Shown: positions 26,184 to 34,982 of the stretch, piece by piece | Position numbering within the stretch: the first letter of the stretch is position 1 | Layout: each line of letters begins with the position of its first letter | Translations under genes and position numbers: made by a program | Assembly (NCBI GenBank): GCA_046160675.1 | Contig: JBJXHH010000187.1 | Coordinates: 1 to 42,650, forward strand | Length of the DNA stretch: 42,650 nt | Origin: JACMJP01 sp046160675 | GTDB taxonomy: Bacteria; Bacteroidota; Bacteroidia; Chitinophagales; BACL12 | Direction of reading: 5' to 3' | Notes under the pieces: model-generated | Database searches by the model: none | The model's input: the letters and a program-made list of their open reading frames with translations, nothing else | What the model was told of the DNA's origin: nothing

Positions 26184-26987
26184 ATGCATAAAATGAGCGA
26201 AATACATCTTCTGGGAAACTTCACAAAAAGAGCTATGTCAGGGGTTTTGGTATTGTTGACAATTCTGAGCCTTAATTCCTGCGGGGTGCTTTTCCCTAAC
26301 AAGATGTTTAAAACCCCTGATGATTATCCCTTTGCAGAACTCACTGAACCCTCAATAAACTACAAAATAGTACCAGGAGATATTTTAGAGGTTTATGTTT
26401 TTTCAAATAAAGGTGATAAATTGATTGACCCAATCTTGGTTTCTAGTGGCATTACAGCAACTGAGGCAAACCCTGTAACCCTCATTTATGAAATAGATAG
26501 TTCTGGAAATGTAAACCTGCCTGTATTGGGTATTGTAAAATTGGGAGATAAAACTGATATAGAAGCTGCCCAATATTTACAGGGCTTGTATCAAAATCAT
26601 TACATCAGCCCCTACGTAAATCTGCAAATAACTAACAAAAGAGTAATAGTGTATAGGGGGAATATGAATGCTGAAGTTGTTCCTCTTACAAATAAAAACA
26701 TGACTATAGCCGAAGCTATAGCAATTGCAGGAGGAGTTACGCCAACTGGCAAAACAAAAGAAATAAAAGTGATTAGAGAACATGAAGATACTTTGCAAGT
26801 AAGTGTGATAGATCTTTCAACTATTGAAGGTATTAAGGCAGTTTCAAAAAAGGTACAACCAAATGATATTATTTACATAGAACCTACTATTAATACAGAG
26901 TATGTAAAAGAAATTGCCCCTATTATTTCAACATTAACAAGCCTAGTGCTAGTGTATATTTATATAAGTAATCTTAAAAACCCGTAG
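26184..26987 (+). CDS. wza: Wza-like outer membrane polysaccharide export lipoprotein
   Basis: A 267-residue protein of the Poly_export/SLBB type. A signal sequence (RAMSGVLVLLTILSLNSC) ends in the lipobox LNSC with Cys33, predicting a lipoprotein. The export domain starts near INYKIVPGDILEVYVFS (about residue 53), an SLBB-like segment with VNLPVLGIVKLG follows, and a second lies around MTIAEAIAIAGGVTPTGK (about 173-190). A C-terminal hydrophobic helix (about 247-262) could span the outer membrane, as in E. coli Wza. ATG at 26184 is used; the ATG at 26193 is an alternative. It probably forms the outer-membrane channel and works with Wzc, 19 bases downstream. Confidence 0.9.
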   Translation: MHKMSEIHLLGNFTKRAMSGVLVLLTILSLNSCGVLFPNKMFKTPDDYPFAELTEPSINYKIVPGDILEVYVFSNKGDKLIDPILVSSGITATEANPVTLIYEIDSSGNVNLPVLGIVKLGDKTDIEAAQYLQGLYQNHYISPYVNLQITNKRVIVYRGNMNAEVVPLTNKNMTIAEAIAIAGGVTPTGKTKEIKVIREHEDTLQVSVIDLSTIEGIKAVSKKVQPNDIIYIEPTINTEYVKEIAPIISTLTSLVLVYIYISNLKNP

Positions 26988-27006
26988 AATAAAATCTGCA
27001 GTAAGT

Positions 27007-29421
27007 ATGAATGCGAATGAGGAAATATTAAACGGGATTGATAACCAGGAAGCTAATTCGTTCAACTGGAGGTTGTTCGTAACTATAGCATGGATTAACC
27101 GATGGTGGATCATTACCTATATTTTCCTTCTTATCGTTTTTGCATACCTGTATCTTCGTTATGCCACACCCATGTATGAAAGCCAGGCGGATGTTCAATT
27201 CAAAGATAAATCCCAGGAAAATACCATTGACTTGGGTATTCTTGTTTCAAAACCAAATATTGACAGGCTGAATGAGGAGATGATCATCCTCAAGAGTAAA
27301 GGATATAAAATAGATGCCCTTAAAAAATTGCCAATTCATGTTAGTTATTTTTTGAAAGAAAGGTTAAAGTCTGCAGAGATATATAACTCATCTCCCTATA
27401 AAGTTGAAGCTTCAATACTGGATTCTGCTATTATAGGAACTGAAATTGATTTTTCCATCCTAAATGAAACCGCATATAACCTCAGGTATAACTACAAAGG
27501 AGAAACTATTTCTATTGATTATTCTTTTGATAAAGAATACAATACTCCGGCATTCAATATTCTTGTAAAACTTACCGATAAAGACCCCGAAGCATGGAAC
27601 AAGAATTATTACTTCATATTGAATGACATTAATGCTGTTTCTAAAGAAATAGAAGGGGATATTGAAATTGATGTAGATAACCTATACGGAGGAAAAATTA
27701 TTATAAACTACCGTGACCCGAACCGTGAAAAATGCCAGGAAGTAGTGAATACCATTGCACAGGAAATAATCAGTCTTAGCCTTGAGCGCAAAACCCTAGG
27801 AGCTTCAAAAGTGATTGAATTCATAGAATTACAGATTGATTCTCTGGAGAAAGAATTGTTTAACCAGGAAAACATTCTCAAAAATTTTAAAAAACAAAAC
27901 CAGATCATCAGCCCAAGCATTGCAGAAACAAGCATTACACAAAAACTTTCCGAAATAGACCAGGCGCAACTGGAAGTTATGCTGGAAGAAAAGAGCCTTA
28001 AATGGTTAAGCGATTTTGCAAATACTACTGGCGATAACCTGGATGAAATATCCAATTTCTTTGGAGATCTGAAGTACAATGATTTTTCTCCCTATATTAA
28101 CTCACTCACTGAGTTAAGGAAGCAAAAAGAAAACTTATCTATCAGCGTAGTACCATCTGACCCGAGGATTTTAAACCTGAACCGGCAAATTGAGGAGATA
28201 AAGAAAAATTTTACAGCATCTATTGGAAATGCGCAGGACAAATTGAATGTACGAAAACAATATCTGGCTACAGAAGAAGATAAGTTTGAAAAACAATTTC
28301 TTGAACTTCCGGAAAAAGAAAGTGAATTTGCAAGACTTACCCGACTGAACGACCTGAAAGAAAAGTATTATCTGTTGCTGCTCGAAAAACAAAGCGAATA
28401 TGAAATAAGCCTTGCAGGTATGGCCAGTGATTATGTAGTACTCGATGCGGGTGAAAGGGGAGCATTGGTATCACCCGTAAAATACAGAATATGGGGCTTA
28501 TGTTTTCTTATAGGTATCGGCTTAAGTTTCAGCCATGTTTATCTGCGGTTTCTATTACATAGTGTTATCATCGGCGTTCCTGATGTTGAAAAAGCTACTT
28601 CCATCCCAATATTGGGTATTTTGCCGCAATACACAAAAACTAAACTTGATATTCCACAAATTGTTGTTGATCAAAACCCCCGATCGCAAATTGCTGAAGC
28701 GTTCCGTTCTGTGCGCAGTAATATGCAATACTTCCTTAAAAACAAACAAAAGGGAGTTTTACTTTCTATCACATCAACAGTAAGCGGTGAAGGAAAAACA
28801 TTTATTGCCCTTAATCTTGCTTATGTAATAAGTACTCTGGAGAAAAAAGTAGTGCTGGTGGATTTTGACCTTCGTAAGCCCAAAGTACATAAAGCCTTCA
28901 AGTTTAAAAATGATAAGGGTATTAGCACAATACTGATGGGCAAACATACTGTTGCAGATTGTGTATTGCATCTTGAGCATGAATACCTTGATATTATTCT
29001 TTCAGGTCCAACGCCGCCCAATCCTGCCGAATTATTGGTTTCATCAGAAGCTGATGCACTGATAAAAACACTTCAGGAAGAATATGATTACGTTATCATT
29101 GACAGCCCTCCGGTAGGAATTGTTGCCGATGCAATACCAATTTTATCGAAAGTTGATCTTCCTTTATATGTTGTAAGGGCAAATTATAGTAAACGTAACT
29201 TCCTAAATAACGTTAACCGTTTATACTTTGAAAATGGTCTCCGTAACATTGCTTTAATTGTGAATGATGCAAATGCCAGTGGTACTGAGTACGGGTACGG
29301 CTATGGCTATGGCTACGGTTATGGTTACAGTGGATACCATGATTATTATTCTGATGCTGAAAACAAACGATCTTTTCTGCAGCGTTTTTTTGGAATAAAA
29401 GGCAAAATCAAATTATTTTAG
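27007..29421 (+). CDS. wzc: Wzc-like polysaccharide co-polymerase with tyrosine autokinase
   Basis: An 804-residue co-polymerase of full length. The Wzz-type domain has membrane helices near 33-52 and 496-515, with a long periplasmic coiled-coil-rich region between them. The cytoplasmic BY-kinase carries Walker A STVSGEGKT (about 590-598), Walker A' VLVDFDLRKPK (about 616-626) and Walker B YVIIDSPPVG (about 695). The C-terminus holds an alternating Tyr-Gly tract (29290-29328) followed by HDYYSD, the autophosphorylated tyrosine cluster. It controls chain length and export with Wza. No cognate phosphatase (Wzb) is visible in the window. The 3' end overlaps uvrA on the other strand by 9 bases. 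Confidence 0.95.
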   Translation: MNANEEILNGIDNQEANSFNWRLFVTIAWINRWWIITYIFLLIVFAYLYLRYATPMYESQADVQFKDKSQENTIDLGILVSKPNIDRLNEEMIILKSKGYKIDALKKLPIHVSYFLKERLKSAEIYNSSPYKVEASILDSAIIGTEIDFSILNETAYNLRYNYKGETISIDYSFDKEYNTPAFNILVKLTDKDPEAWNKNYYFILNDINAVSKEIEGDIEIDVDNLYGGKIIINYRDPNREKCQEVVNTIAQEIISLSLERKTLGASKVIEFIELQIDSLEKELFNQENILKNFKKQNQIISPSIAETSITQKLSEIDQAQLEVMLEEKSLKWLSDFANTTGDNLDEISNFFGDLKYNDFSPYINSLTELRKQKENLSISVVPSDPRILNLNRQIEEIKKNFTASIGNAQDKLNVRKQYLATEEDKFEKQFLELPEKESEFARLTRLNDLKEKYYLLLLEKQSEYEISLAGMASDYVVLDAGERGALVSPVKYRIWGLCFLIGIGLSFSHVYLRFLLHSVIIGVPDVEKATSIPILGILPQYTKTKLDIPQIVVDQNPRSQIAEAFRSVRSNMQYFLKNKQKGVLLSITSTVSGEGKTFIALNLAYVISTLEKKVVLVDFDLRKPKVHKAFKFKNDKGISTILMGKHTVADCVLHLEHEYLDIILSGPTPPNPAELLVSSEADALIKTLQEEYDYVIIDSPPVGIVADAIPILSKVDLPLYVVRANYSKRNFLNNVNRLYFENGLRNIALIVNDANASGTEYGYGYGYGYGYGYSGYHDYYSDAENKRSFLQRFFGIKGKIKLF
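29290..29328 (+). repeat. Hexanucleotide TAY-GGN tandem repeat in the wzc tail
   Basis: Six consecutive copies of a TAY GGN unit plus a final TAC encode six Tyr-Gly pairs and one more Tyr. The codons vary at the third position, so the copies are similar but not identical. Because the unit is 6 bases, any change in copy number stays in frame and changes only the number of tyrosines in the kinase tail. Confidence 0.85.
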
Positions 29422-32304
29422 CTCTTCTTTTAAGTACTTTCCTGTATAGCTAGTATTACTTCTCACAATTTCTTCAGGCGTTCCTTCTACAATTATCTCT
29501 CCGCCACCTTTTCCACCCTCAGGCCCAAGATCAATGATATGATCTGCAAGTTTTATGACATCTAAGTTATGCTCAATAATAAGTATTGTATTTCCTTTTT
29601 CTACCAATTTATTCACAACATCCATCAGTACTTTTATATCTTCAAAATGTAAGCCTGTAGTTGGTTCATCTAAAATGTAAAATGTGGTTCCGGTATCTTT
29701 TTTACTCAATTCTTCTGCAAGTTTTACTCGTTGAGCTTCACCACCGCTAAGGGTGGTAGATTGCTGCCCCAACCGAAGGTATCCCAATCCTACTTCATGC
29801 AAGGTTTTTATTTTCCTGAAAATCCTGGGTTGATTTTCAAAATATTCAACAGCATGGTCAACTGTCATGTCAAGTACATCAGCAATATTTTTCCCTTTGT
29901 AATAAATCTCTAAAGTTTCTCTGTTATATCTTTTGCCCCGGCAGGTTTCACATTCTACATAAACATCCGGCAAAAAATTCATTTCAATCACTTTCATCCC
30001 GCCTCCTTCGCAGGTTTCGCACCTTCCACCTTTAACATTAAAAGAAAACCGGCCCGGTTTATAGCCTCTTATTTTAGCTTCAGGAACAATAGAAAACAAA
30101 TTTCTGATTTCAGAAAACACTTCTACATAAGTAACAGGATTGGACCGTGGTGTTCTTCCAATAGGTGATTGATCAATTTCGATTACTTTGTCTATATGTT
30201 CAAGGCCTTTTACTTTTTTATAGGGCAAAGGTTTTTTTAATGATGCATAATAATGGTTTTGCATGACAGGGTACAAAGTATTATTAATCAAGCTTGATTT
30301 CCCGCTCCCTGAAACCCCTGTTACACAAATGAGCATTCCTAACGGAAACTGCAATGAAAGGTTTTTCAGATTATTACCAACTGCACCTTCCAATACAATC
30401 TTCTTTCCATTACCCTTCCTTCTTTGTTTTGGGACAGCAATATTTTTTTCATGATGGAGATAATCAGAAGTTAAAGAATGTTGGTTTACAAAAACATCAG
30501 GACTGCCCTGGGCTACTACTTTACCACCGTTTGTTCCTGCGCCCGGTCCTAAGTCTATGATATGATCTGCTGCCATCATCATTTCTTTATCATGTTCCAC
30601 CACCAGGATTGTGTTACCAGCGTCCCGTAGATTTTTTAAAGCTTCAATTAATCTATGATTATCCCTTTGATGCAGGCCAATGGAGGGTTCATCCAAAATA
30701 TAAGTTATACCCACTAATTGGGACCCAATTTGTGTTGCGAGCCGGATGCGTTGACTTTCGCCGCCACTCAAAGTTCTTGTTGGCCGGTTGAGGGATAAAT
30801 ATTCTAAACCTACATTTCTGATAAAACCAATTCTTGAACGGATCTCTTTTAAAATATCTTTTGCGATTGTTTTATTTTTTTCATTCATTTTTTTCTCAAC
30901 ATCTTCAAACCAGTTTTGCAGGTCTTTGATGTCCATTTGTGCAAGATCAGCAATGTTTTTTTCACCTACCTTAAAATAAAGAGACTCTTTTTTTAATCTC
31001 GTACCGTTACAAGCATCACAAACGGTTTGTTCCATGAAATCTTCTGCCCATCTTCTCATATTTTCCGAAACAGAATCATGAAAACACCTTTTTATCAATG
31101 CAGCTACTCCGCCGTACTGTAAAGTGTACCAGCGATCAATATTCGCCATAGTTATCTCATCACTCTGCAATTCGCCGTTTCCGTTTTCATATCCGTAGAG
31201 TAGAACATGTAAACCTGATTTAGGGATGTTACTTACAGGTGTGCTTAATGTGAATTTATATTTTGCTGCAATTTGTTTTGCTTCTCGGAACAAAGTGTTT
31301 TCCCTATATTCACCTAATGGGAGAATAGCTCCATTATTAATCGTTTTACTTTCATCGGGAATCATAAGTTTGTATCCAACTTCATAAACAACTCCCAGGC
31401 CTTTACATTTCGGGCAGGCGCCGTAAGGAGAGTTGAAAGAAAAGGTATTGGGTGAAGGTTCTTCGTAAGAAATTCCTGAGGTGGGACACATCAGCTTTTT
31501 GCTGTAATGCAACACAGTGCCTTTATCAGCATCCATGACCATGATAAAATTCTTCCCGGTTTTTAAAGCCTGCCCAACACTCTGAGAGATCCTATACTGA
31601 TCATCAGCATCTACCTTAAATCTATCAATCACAATTTCAATATCATGTACTTTATACCTGTCCACCTGCATTTTTGGCAACACATCTTTTATCTCCCCAT
31701 CTATGCGAACTTTTACATAACCCTGTTTGCGAATTTGTTCAAACAATTCTCTATAATGTCCCTTCCTTCCCCGCACAACCGGAGCCAATAAGACAATTCT
31801 TTTTCCCTTTAACTTTTGAATTATGTTTTGAATGATCTGTTCTTCTGTAAAACGAACCATTTTTTCTCCTGTTACAAAACTGTACGCATCACTAGCTCTT
31901 GCAAAAAGCAGCCGCATGAAGTCATAAATCTCCGTTATCGTACCTACTGTAGATCTTGGGTTTTTGTTGGTGGTTTTTTGTTCGATGGATATAACCGGTG
32001 ATAAACCTTTGATGTCATCAACATCGGGGCGTTCCATGGTACCTATAAACTGACGGGCGTAGCTGGAAAAACATTCCATGTAGCGACGTTGCCCTTCAGC
32101 ATAAATTGTATCAAAGGCCAGTGAACTTTTTCCGCTACCGCTCACACCCGTTATTACTACCAAACTATTTCTCGGGATGGAAACATCTATATTCTTTAGG
32201 TTATGTACACGGGCGCCAATAACTTCAAGATAGGGAATATCATACTCAGCAATGGCGGAAACATTTTCTTTCTGTACCTCTGTATCTCTTTTCTTCACAA
32301 ACAC
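29413..32304 (-). CDS. uvrA: Excinuclease ABC subunit A
   Basis: A 963-residue UvrA, the DNA damage-recognition ATPase of nucleotide excision repair. It has two ABC modules. Walker A motifs GVSGSGKSS lie at residues 53-61 and near 664, and signatures LSGGESQRIRLA (about 513) and LSGGEAQRVKLA (about 850). The UvrB-binding region and two zinc modules are present. The C-terminal zinc module has CETCEGGG and CETCRGKRYN intact. The first zinc module reads CPTSG, with Ser where most UvrAs have a second Cys, then CPKCKGLG. The start is a GTG at 32304; another GTG at 32298 is possible. It lies downstream of uvrB and has a possible promoter at 32331. Confidence 0.97.
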   Translation of the reverse strand: MFVKKRDTEVQKENVSAIAEYDIPYLEVIGARVHNLKNIDVSIPRNSLVVITGVSGSGKSSLAFDTIYAEGQRRYMECFSSYARQFIGTMERPDVDDIKGLSPVISIEQKTTNKNPRSTVGTITEIYDFMRLLFARASDAYSFVTGEKMVRFTEEQIIQNIIQKLKGKRIVLLAPVVRGRKGHYRELFEQIRKQGYVKVRIDGEIKDVLPKMQVDRYKVHDIEIVIDRFKVDADDQYRISQSVGQALKTGKNFIMVMDADKGTVLHYSKKLMCPTSGISYEEPSPNTFSFNSPYGACPKCKGLGVVYEVGYKLMIPDESKTINNGAILPLGEYRENTLFREAKQIAAKYKFTLSTPVSNIPKSGLHVLLYGYENGNGELQSDEITMANIDRWYTLQYGGVAALIKRCFHDSVSENMRRWAEDFMEQTVCDACNGTRLKKESLYFKVGEKNIADLAQMDIKDLQNWFEDVEKKMNEKNKTIAKDILKEIRSRIGFIRNVGLEYLSLNRPTRTLSGGESQRIRLATQIGSQLVGITYILDEPSIGLHQRDNHRLIEALKNLRDAGNTILVVEHDKEMMMAADHIIDLGPGAGTNGGKVVAQGSPDVFVNQHSLTSDYLHHEKNIAVPKQRRKGNGKKIVLEGAVGNNLKNLSLQFPLGMLICVTGVSGSGKSSLINNTLYPVMQNHYYASLKKPLPYKKVKGLEHIDKVIEIDQSPIGRTPRSNPVTYVEVFSEIRNLFSIVPEAKIRGYKPGRFSFNVKGGRCETCEGGGMKVIEMNFLPDVYVECETCRGKRYNRETLEIYYKGKNIADVLDMTVDHAVEYFENQPRIFRKIKTLHEVGLGYLRLGQQSTTLSGGEAQRVKLAEELSKKDTGTTFYILDEPTTGLHFEDIKVLMDVVNKLVEKGNTILIIEHNLDVIKLADHIIDLGPEGGKGGGEIIVEGTPEEIVRSNTSYTGKYLKEELK

Positions 32305-32330
32305 TGTAATTTCAAAATGGAAAATTGCGG

Positions 32331-32338
32331 CAAAGGTA
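32331..32338 (-). promoter_or_regulatory. Possible -7 box for uvrA
   Basis: On the minus strand the sequence is TACCTTTG, matching TAnnTTTG, about 26 bases upstream of the uvrA GTG at 32304 in the 92-base uvrB-uvrA gap. No matching -33 TTG is visible. uvrA may thus have its own promoter in addition to read-through from uvrB. Confidence 0.35.
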
Positions 32339-32396
32339 AGGCTTTCTGCAGGGGTTTTCTAGGAATGTTGAAAGATTGACAAATGCCTTTACAGGC

Positions 32397-34418
32397 TCAC
32401 TTACTATTCAATATTTTCTCTAACGCATACATTTCATCTCTTAATCTTGCAGCTTCTAAAAATTCCATGTTTTTTGCTGCAGTAAGCATTTTCTTTTTCG
32501 ATTCAGTAATGGCTTTTTCTAGTTGGGGTCTGCTCATATATTCAAGTACAGGGTCAGCAACAAGGCTTATTTCCTCCTGCTCAATATAGGGTTGCGGTTC
32601 GCCTTTTTTAATTTTTACAATGCTTGTTTGTTTAAAGATTTCATCCGTAGATTTTTTAATTGTTTGGGGAATAATATTATGTTTTGTATTGTATTCTAGC
32701 TGCTTTGCCCTGCGCCGATTGGTTTCGTCAATCGTTTTTTGCATGCTATCGGTCATTTTATCAGCATACATGATCACTAAACCGTTTATGTTCCTTGCAG
32801 CCCTTCCTGCAGTTTGTGTGAGGCTTCTTTCATTGCGAAGGAAGCCTTCTTTGTCAGCATCCATGATGGCTACTAAACTCACCTCTGGAAGATCCAGCCC
32901 CTCCCTCAATAAGTTTACTCCTACAATCACATCTATCATTCCTAACCTGAGTTGACGAAGTATTTCGACTCTCTCTAGAGTATCTACTTCGCTGTGAATG
33001 TATTTACACTTCACCTGCATTTTTAATAAATACTTTGATAGTTCTTCTGCCATTCTTTTTGTGAGTGTTGTAACTAAAATACGTTCATTAATTTTTACCC
33101 GTTCGTCAATTTCTTCAAGCAGATCATCAATTTGATTTAATGAAGGGCGAACATCAATTGGCGGATCCAATAAGCCTGTTGGACGAACAACCTGTTCAAC
33201 TATTACTCCACCAGTTTGATGTAATTCAAAATCACCGGGAGTAGCACTCACATAAATCGTTTGATTTAACAATCCCATGAACTCATCAAAATTCTGCGGA
33301 CGGTTATCCATGGCACTCGGCAGACGGAAACCATATTCAACAAGATTCATTTTCCTTGCTCTGTCGCCGCCATACATGCCACCAACCTGGGGGATGGTGA
33401 CATGGCTTTCATCTACCACCAGTAAATAGTCATCAGGAAAATAATCCATCAGGCAGTAGGGGCGTTGCCCTTTTCTCCTTCGATCGAAAAACCTCGAGTA
33501 ATTTTCTATGCCGTTACAATAGCCGAGTTCTTTGATCATTTCAACATCGAAGTTTACTCTTTCCTGCAACCTTTTAGCCTCCATGTATTTTCCGATACTC
33601 TCAAAATAACTCACTTGGGCATCTAACTCAGCATGTATTTCATGTAAAATAGTCGGTAGTAATTCTTTGGGCGGGATATATAAGTTTGCAGGGAAAATGG
33701 CAACTGTATCTTTTTTCTCAATTTTTTTTCCAGACTCTGGCTGAAAAGTTTCAATCTCTTCAATCGCATCGCCAAAAAAAGTGATACGATAACCATGGTC
33801 CGCATAAGCTAGAAAAACATCCACAACATCGCCCTGCACCCTAAAATTTCCCCGTTTGAAATCCAATGCACTTCTAGAGTACAAAGACTCTATCAACCTG
33901 TGCAGCAAAAAATTCCTCGTCATTTTATCGCCTACCTGCAAACGAATGATGCTGTCTTTAAATCCCTCCGGGTTTCCGATACCATAAATACAACTCACCG
34001 TTGCAACAACAATCACATCTCTTCTCCCACTTTGTAAGCTAGAACTTGTTTTCAGCCTCAGTTTTTCAACTTCTTCATTTATGCTCAGGTCTTTTTCAAT
34101 ATAAGTATTTGTAGCTGCAATGTAAGCCTCGGGTTGATAGTAATCGTAGTAAGAAACAAAGTACTCAACAGCATTTTCCGGAAAAAACTGCTTGAATTCA
34201 CCGTAAAGTTGGGCTACAAGCGTTTTGTTGTGAGATAAAATGAGTGTCGGTTTCTGAACTTGCTGAATAACATTGGCAATAGTAAAAGTTTTCCCACTAC
34301 CCGTTACACCCAATAAAACCTGCGCAGGTTCGCCATTGTTAATGCCTTCCACAAGTTGTTTAATGGCTTCCGGCTGATCTCCCGTAGGAATGAAATTACT
34401 TGTGAGTTGAAACTGCAT
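32397..34418 (-). CDS. uvrB: Excinuclease ABC subunit B
   Basis: A 673-residue UvrB, the helicase-like subunit that loads on damaged DNA and recruits UvrC. Walker A GVTGSGKT is at residues 37-44, the beta-hairpin region YDYYQPEAY at 91-99, the DESH box (VVDESHVT) near 335, and later helicase motifs include LREGLDLPEVSLV and QTAGRAARN. A C-terminal UVR domain (about 635-670, with EFLEAARLRDEM) binds UvrA or UvrC. The start is an ATG at 34418. uvrA follows in the same direction after 92 bases, which is a logical pairing. The divergent upstream gap (34419-34523) is shared with a DUF5606 gene. Confidence 0.97.
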   Translation of the reverse strand: MQFQLTSNFIPTGDQPEAIKQLVEGINNGEPAQVLLGVTGSGKTFTIANVIQQVQKPTLILSHNKTLVAQLYGEFKQFFPENAVEYFVSYYDYYQPEAYIAATNTYIEKDLSINEEVEKLRLKTSSSLQSGRRDVIVVATVSCIYGIGNPEGFKDSIIRLQVGDKMTRNFLLHRLIESLYSRSALDFKRGNFRVQGDVVDVFLAYADHGYRITFFGDAIEEIETFQPESGKKIEKKDTVAIFPANLYIPPKELLPTILHEIHAELDAQVSYFESIGKYMEAKRLQERVNFDVEMIKELGYCNGIENYSRFFDRRRKGQRPYCLMDYFPDDYLLVVDESHVTIPQVGGMYGGDRARKMNLVEYGFRLPSAMDNRPQNFDEFMGLLNQTIYVSATPGDFELHQTGGVIVEQVVRPTGLLDPPIDVRPSLNQIDDLLEEIDERVKINERILVTTLTKRMAEELSKYLLKMQVKCKYIHSEVDTLERVEILRQLRLGMIDVIVGVNLLREGLDLPEVSLVAIMDADKEGFLRNERSLTQTAGRAARNINGLVIMYADKMTDSMQKTIDETNRRRAKQLEYNTKHNIIPQTIKKSTDEIFKQTSIVKIKKGEPQPYIEQEEISLVADPVLEYMSRPQLEKAITESKKKMLTAAKNMEFLEAARLRDEMYALEKILNSK

Positions 34419-34501
34419 AAGACGGCTAAATTAGCTTGTTTCAGTTATTCTTCTAACTGCATTACATACAACATTGCATCAAAATCCTAAGTTGGTTTCC
34501 T

Positions 34502-34509
34502 TATTTTTG
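34502..34509 (+). promoter_or_regulatory. Possible -7 box for the DUF5606 gene
   Basis: TATTTTTG matches TAnnTTTG, 14 bases before the ATG at 34524. A TTG at 34474-34476 would be a -33 element with a 25-base spacer, slightly long. It would give a very short leader. Confidence 0.3.
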
Positions 34510-34523
34510 CAAAAATTTTTTTT

Positions 34524-34982
34524 ATGCTCATAAAAGATATCGTCGCTATTAGCGGCATGCAGGGATTGTACAAAAGCGAAACGCAGAAAGTGAACGGGAT
34601 GATCGTAACTTCTTTAACCGAGGGCTGGACAAAATTTGTTTCAAGCCGCCAGAATTTATTCTCCCCGCTTGAAAACATTTCTATTTATACTGATGCGGAT
34701 TCAATTCAACTTGCTGATGTGTTGCTGGAAGTACATAAACAAAAAGATACAAACCCACTGGTAGATGCAAAAGCAAAAAACGAGGAGGTGAGAGCATGGT
34801 TCTTAAAGATCGTTCCGAATCATGATGTTGAAAAAGTATATATTAGTGATATAAAAAAACTAATAAAATGGTATGAGATCCTTGCTGAGAAAGGAGTAAT
34901 AGAGAATGAGTTACAAGAGAGGTTGAAAGATACGAAGGAGGCTGACGGGGAGAAAGATGCAGTGAAGGAAAAAGCGGATTAA
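34524..34982 (+). CDS. DUF5606 family protein
   Basis: A 152-residue cytoplasmic protein of a family found throughout Bacteroidota. The N-terminus LIKDIVAISGMQGLYK forms a small beta-rich domain with VNGMIVTSLTEG. Then come ISIYTDADSIQLADVLLEV and a helical C-terminal half with WFLKIVPNHDVEKVY and IKKLIKWYEIL. The last 20 or so residues are highly charged and likely disordered. The function is unknown; the family is a strong lineage marker. It is transcribed divergently from uvrB, and its stop codon directly abuts the stop of the permease gene on the other strand (34982/34983). Confidence 0.85.
   Translation: MLIKDIVAISGMQGLYKSETQKVNGMIVTSLTEGWTKFVSSRQNLFSPLENISIYTDADSIQLADVLLEVHKQKDTNPLVDAKAKNEEVRAWFLKIVPNHDVEKVYISDIKKLIKWYEILAEKGVIENELQERLKDTKEADGEKDAVKEKAD

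Noticed and set aside
34426..34433. Possible -7 box for uvrB on the minus strand (TAATTTAG)
   Set aside because: One mismatch to TAnnTTTG and no -33 element; not strong enough to list as a feature.
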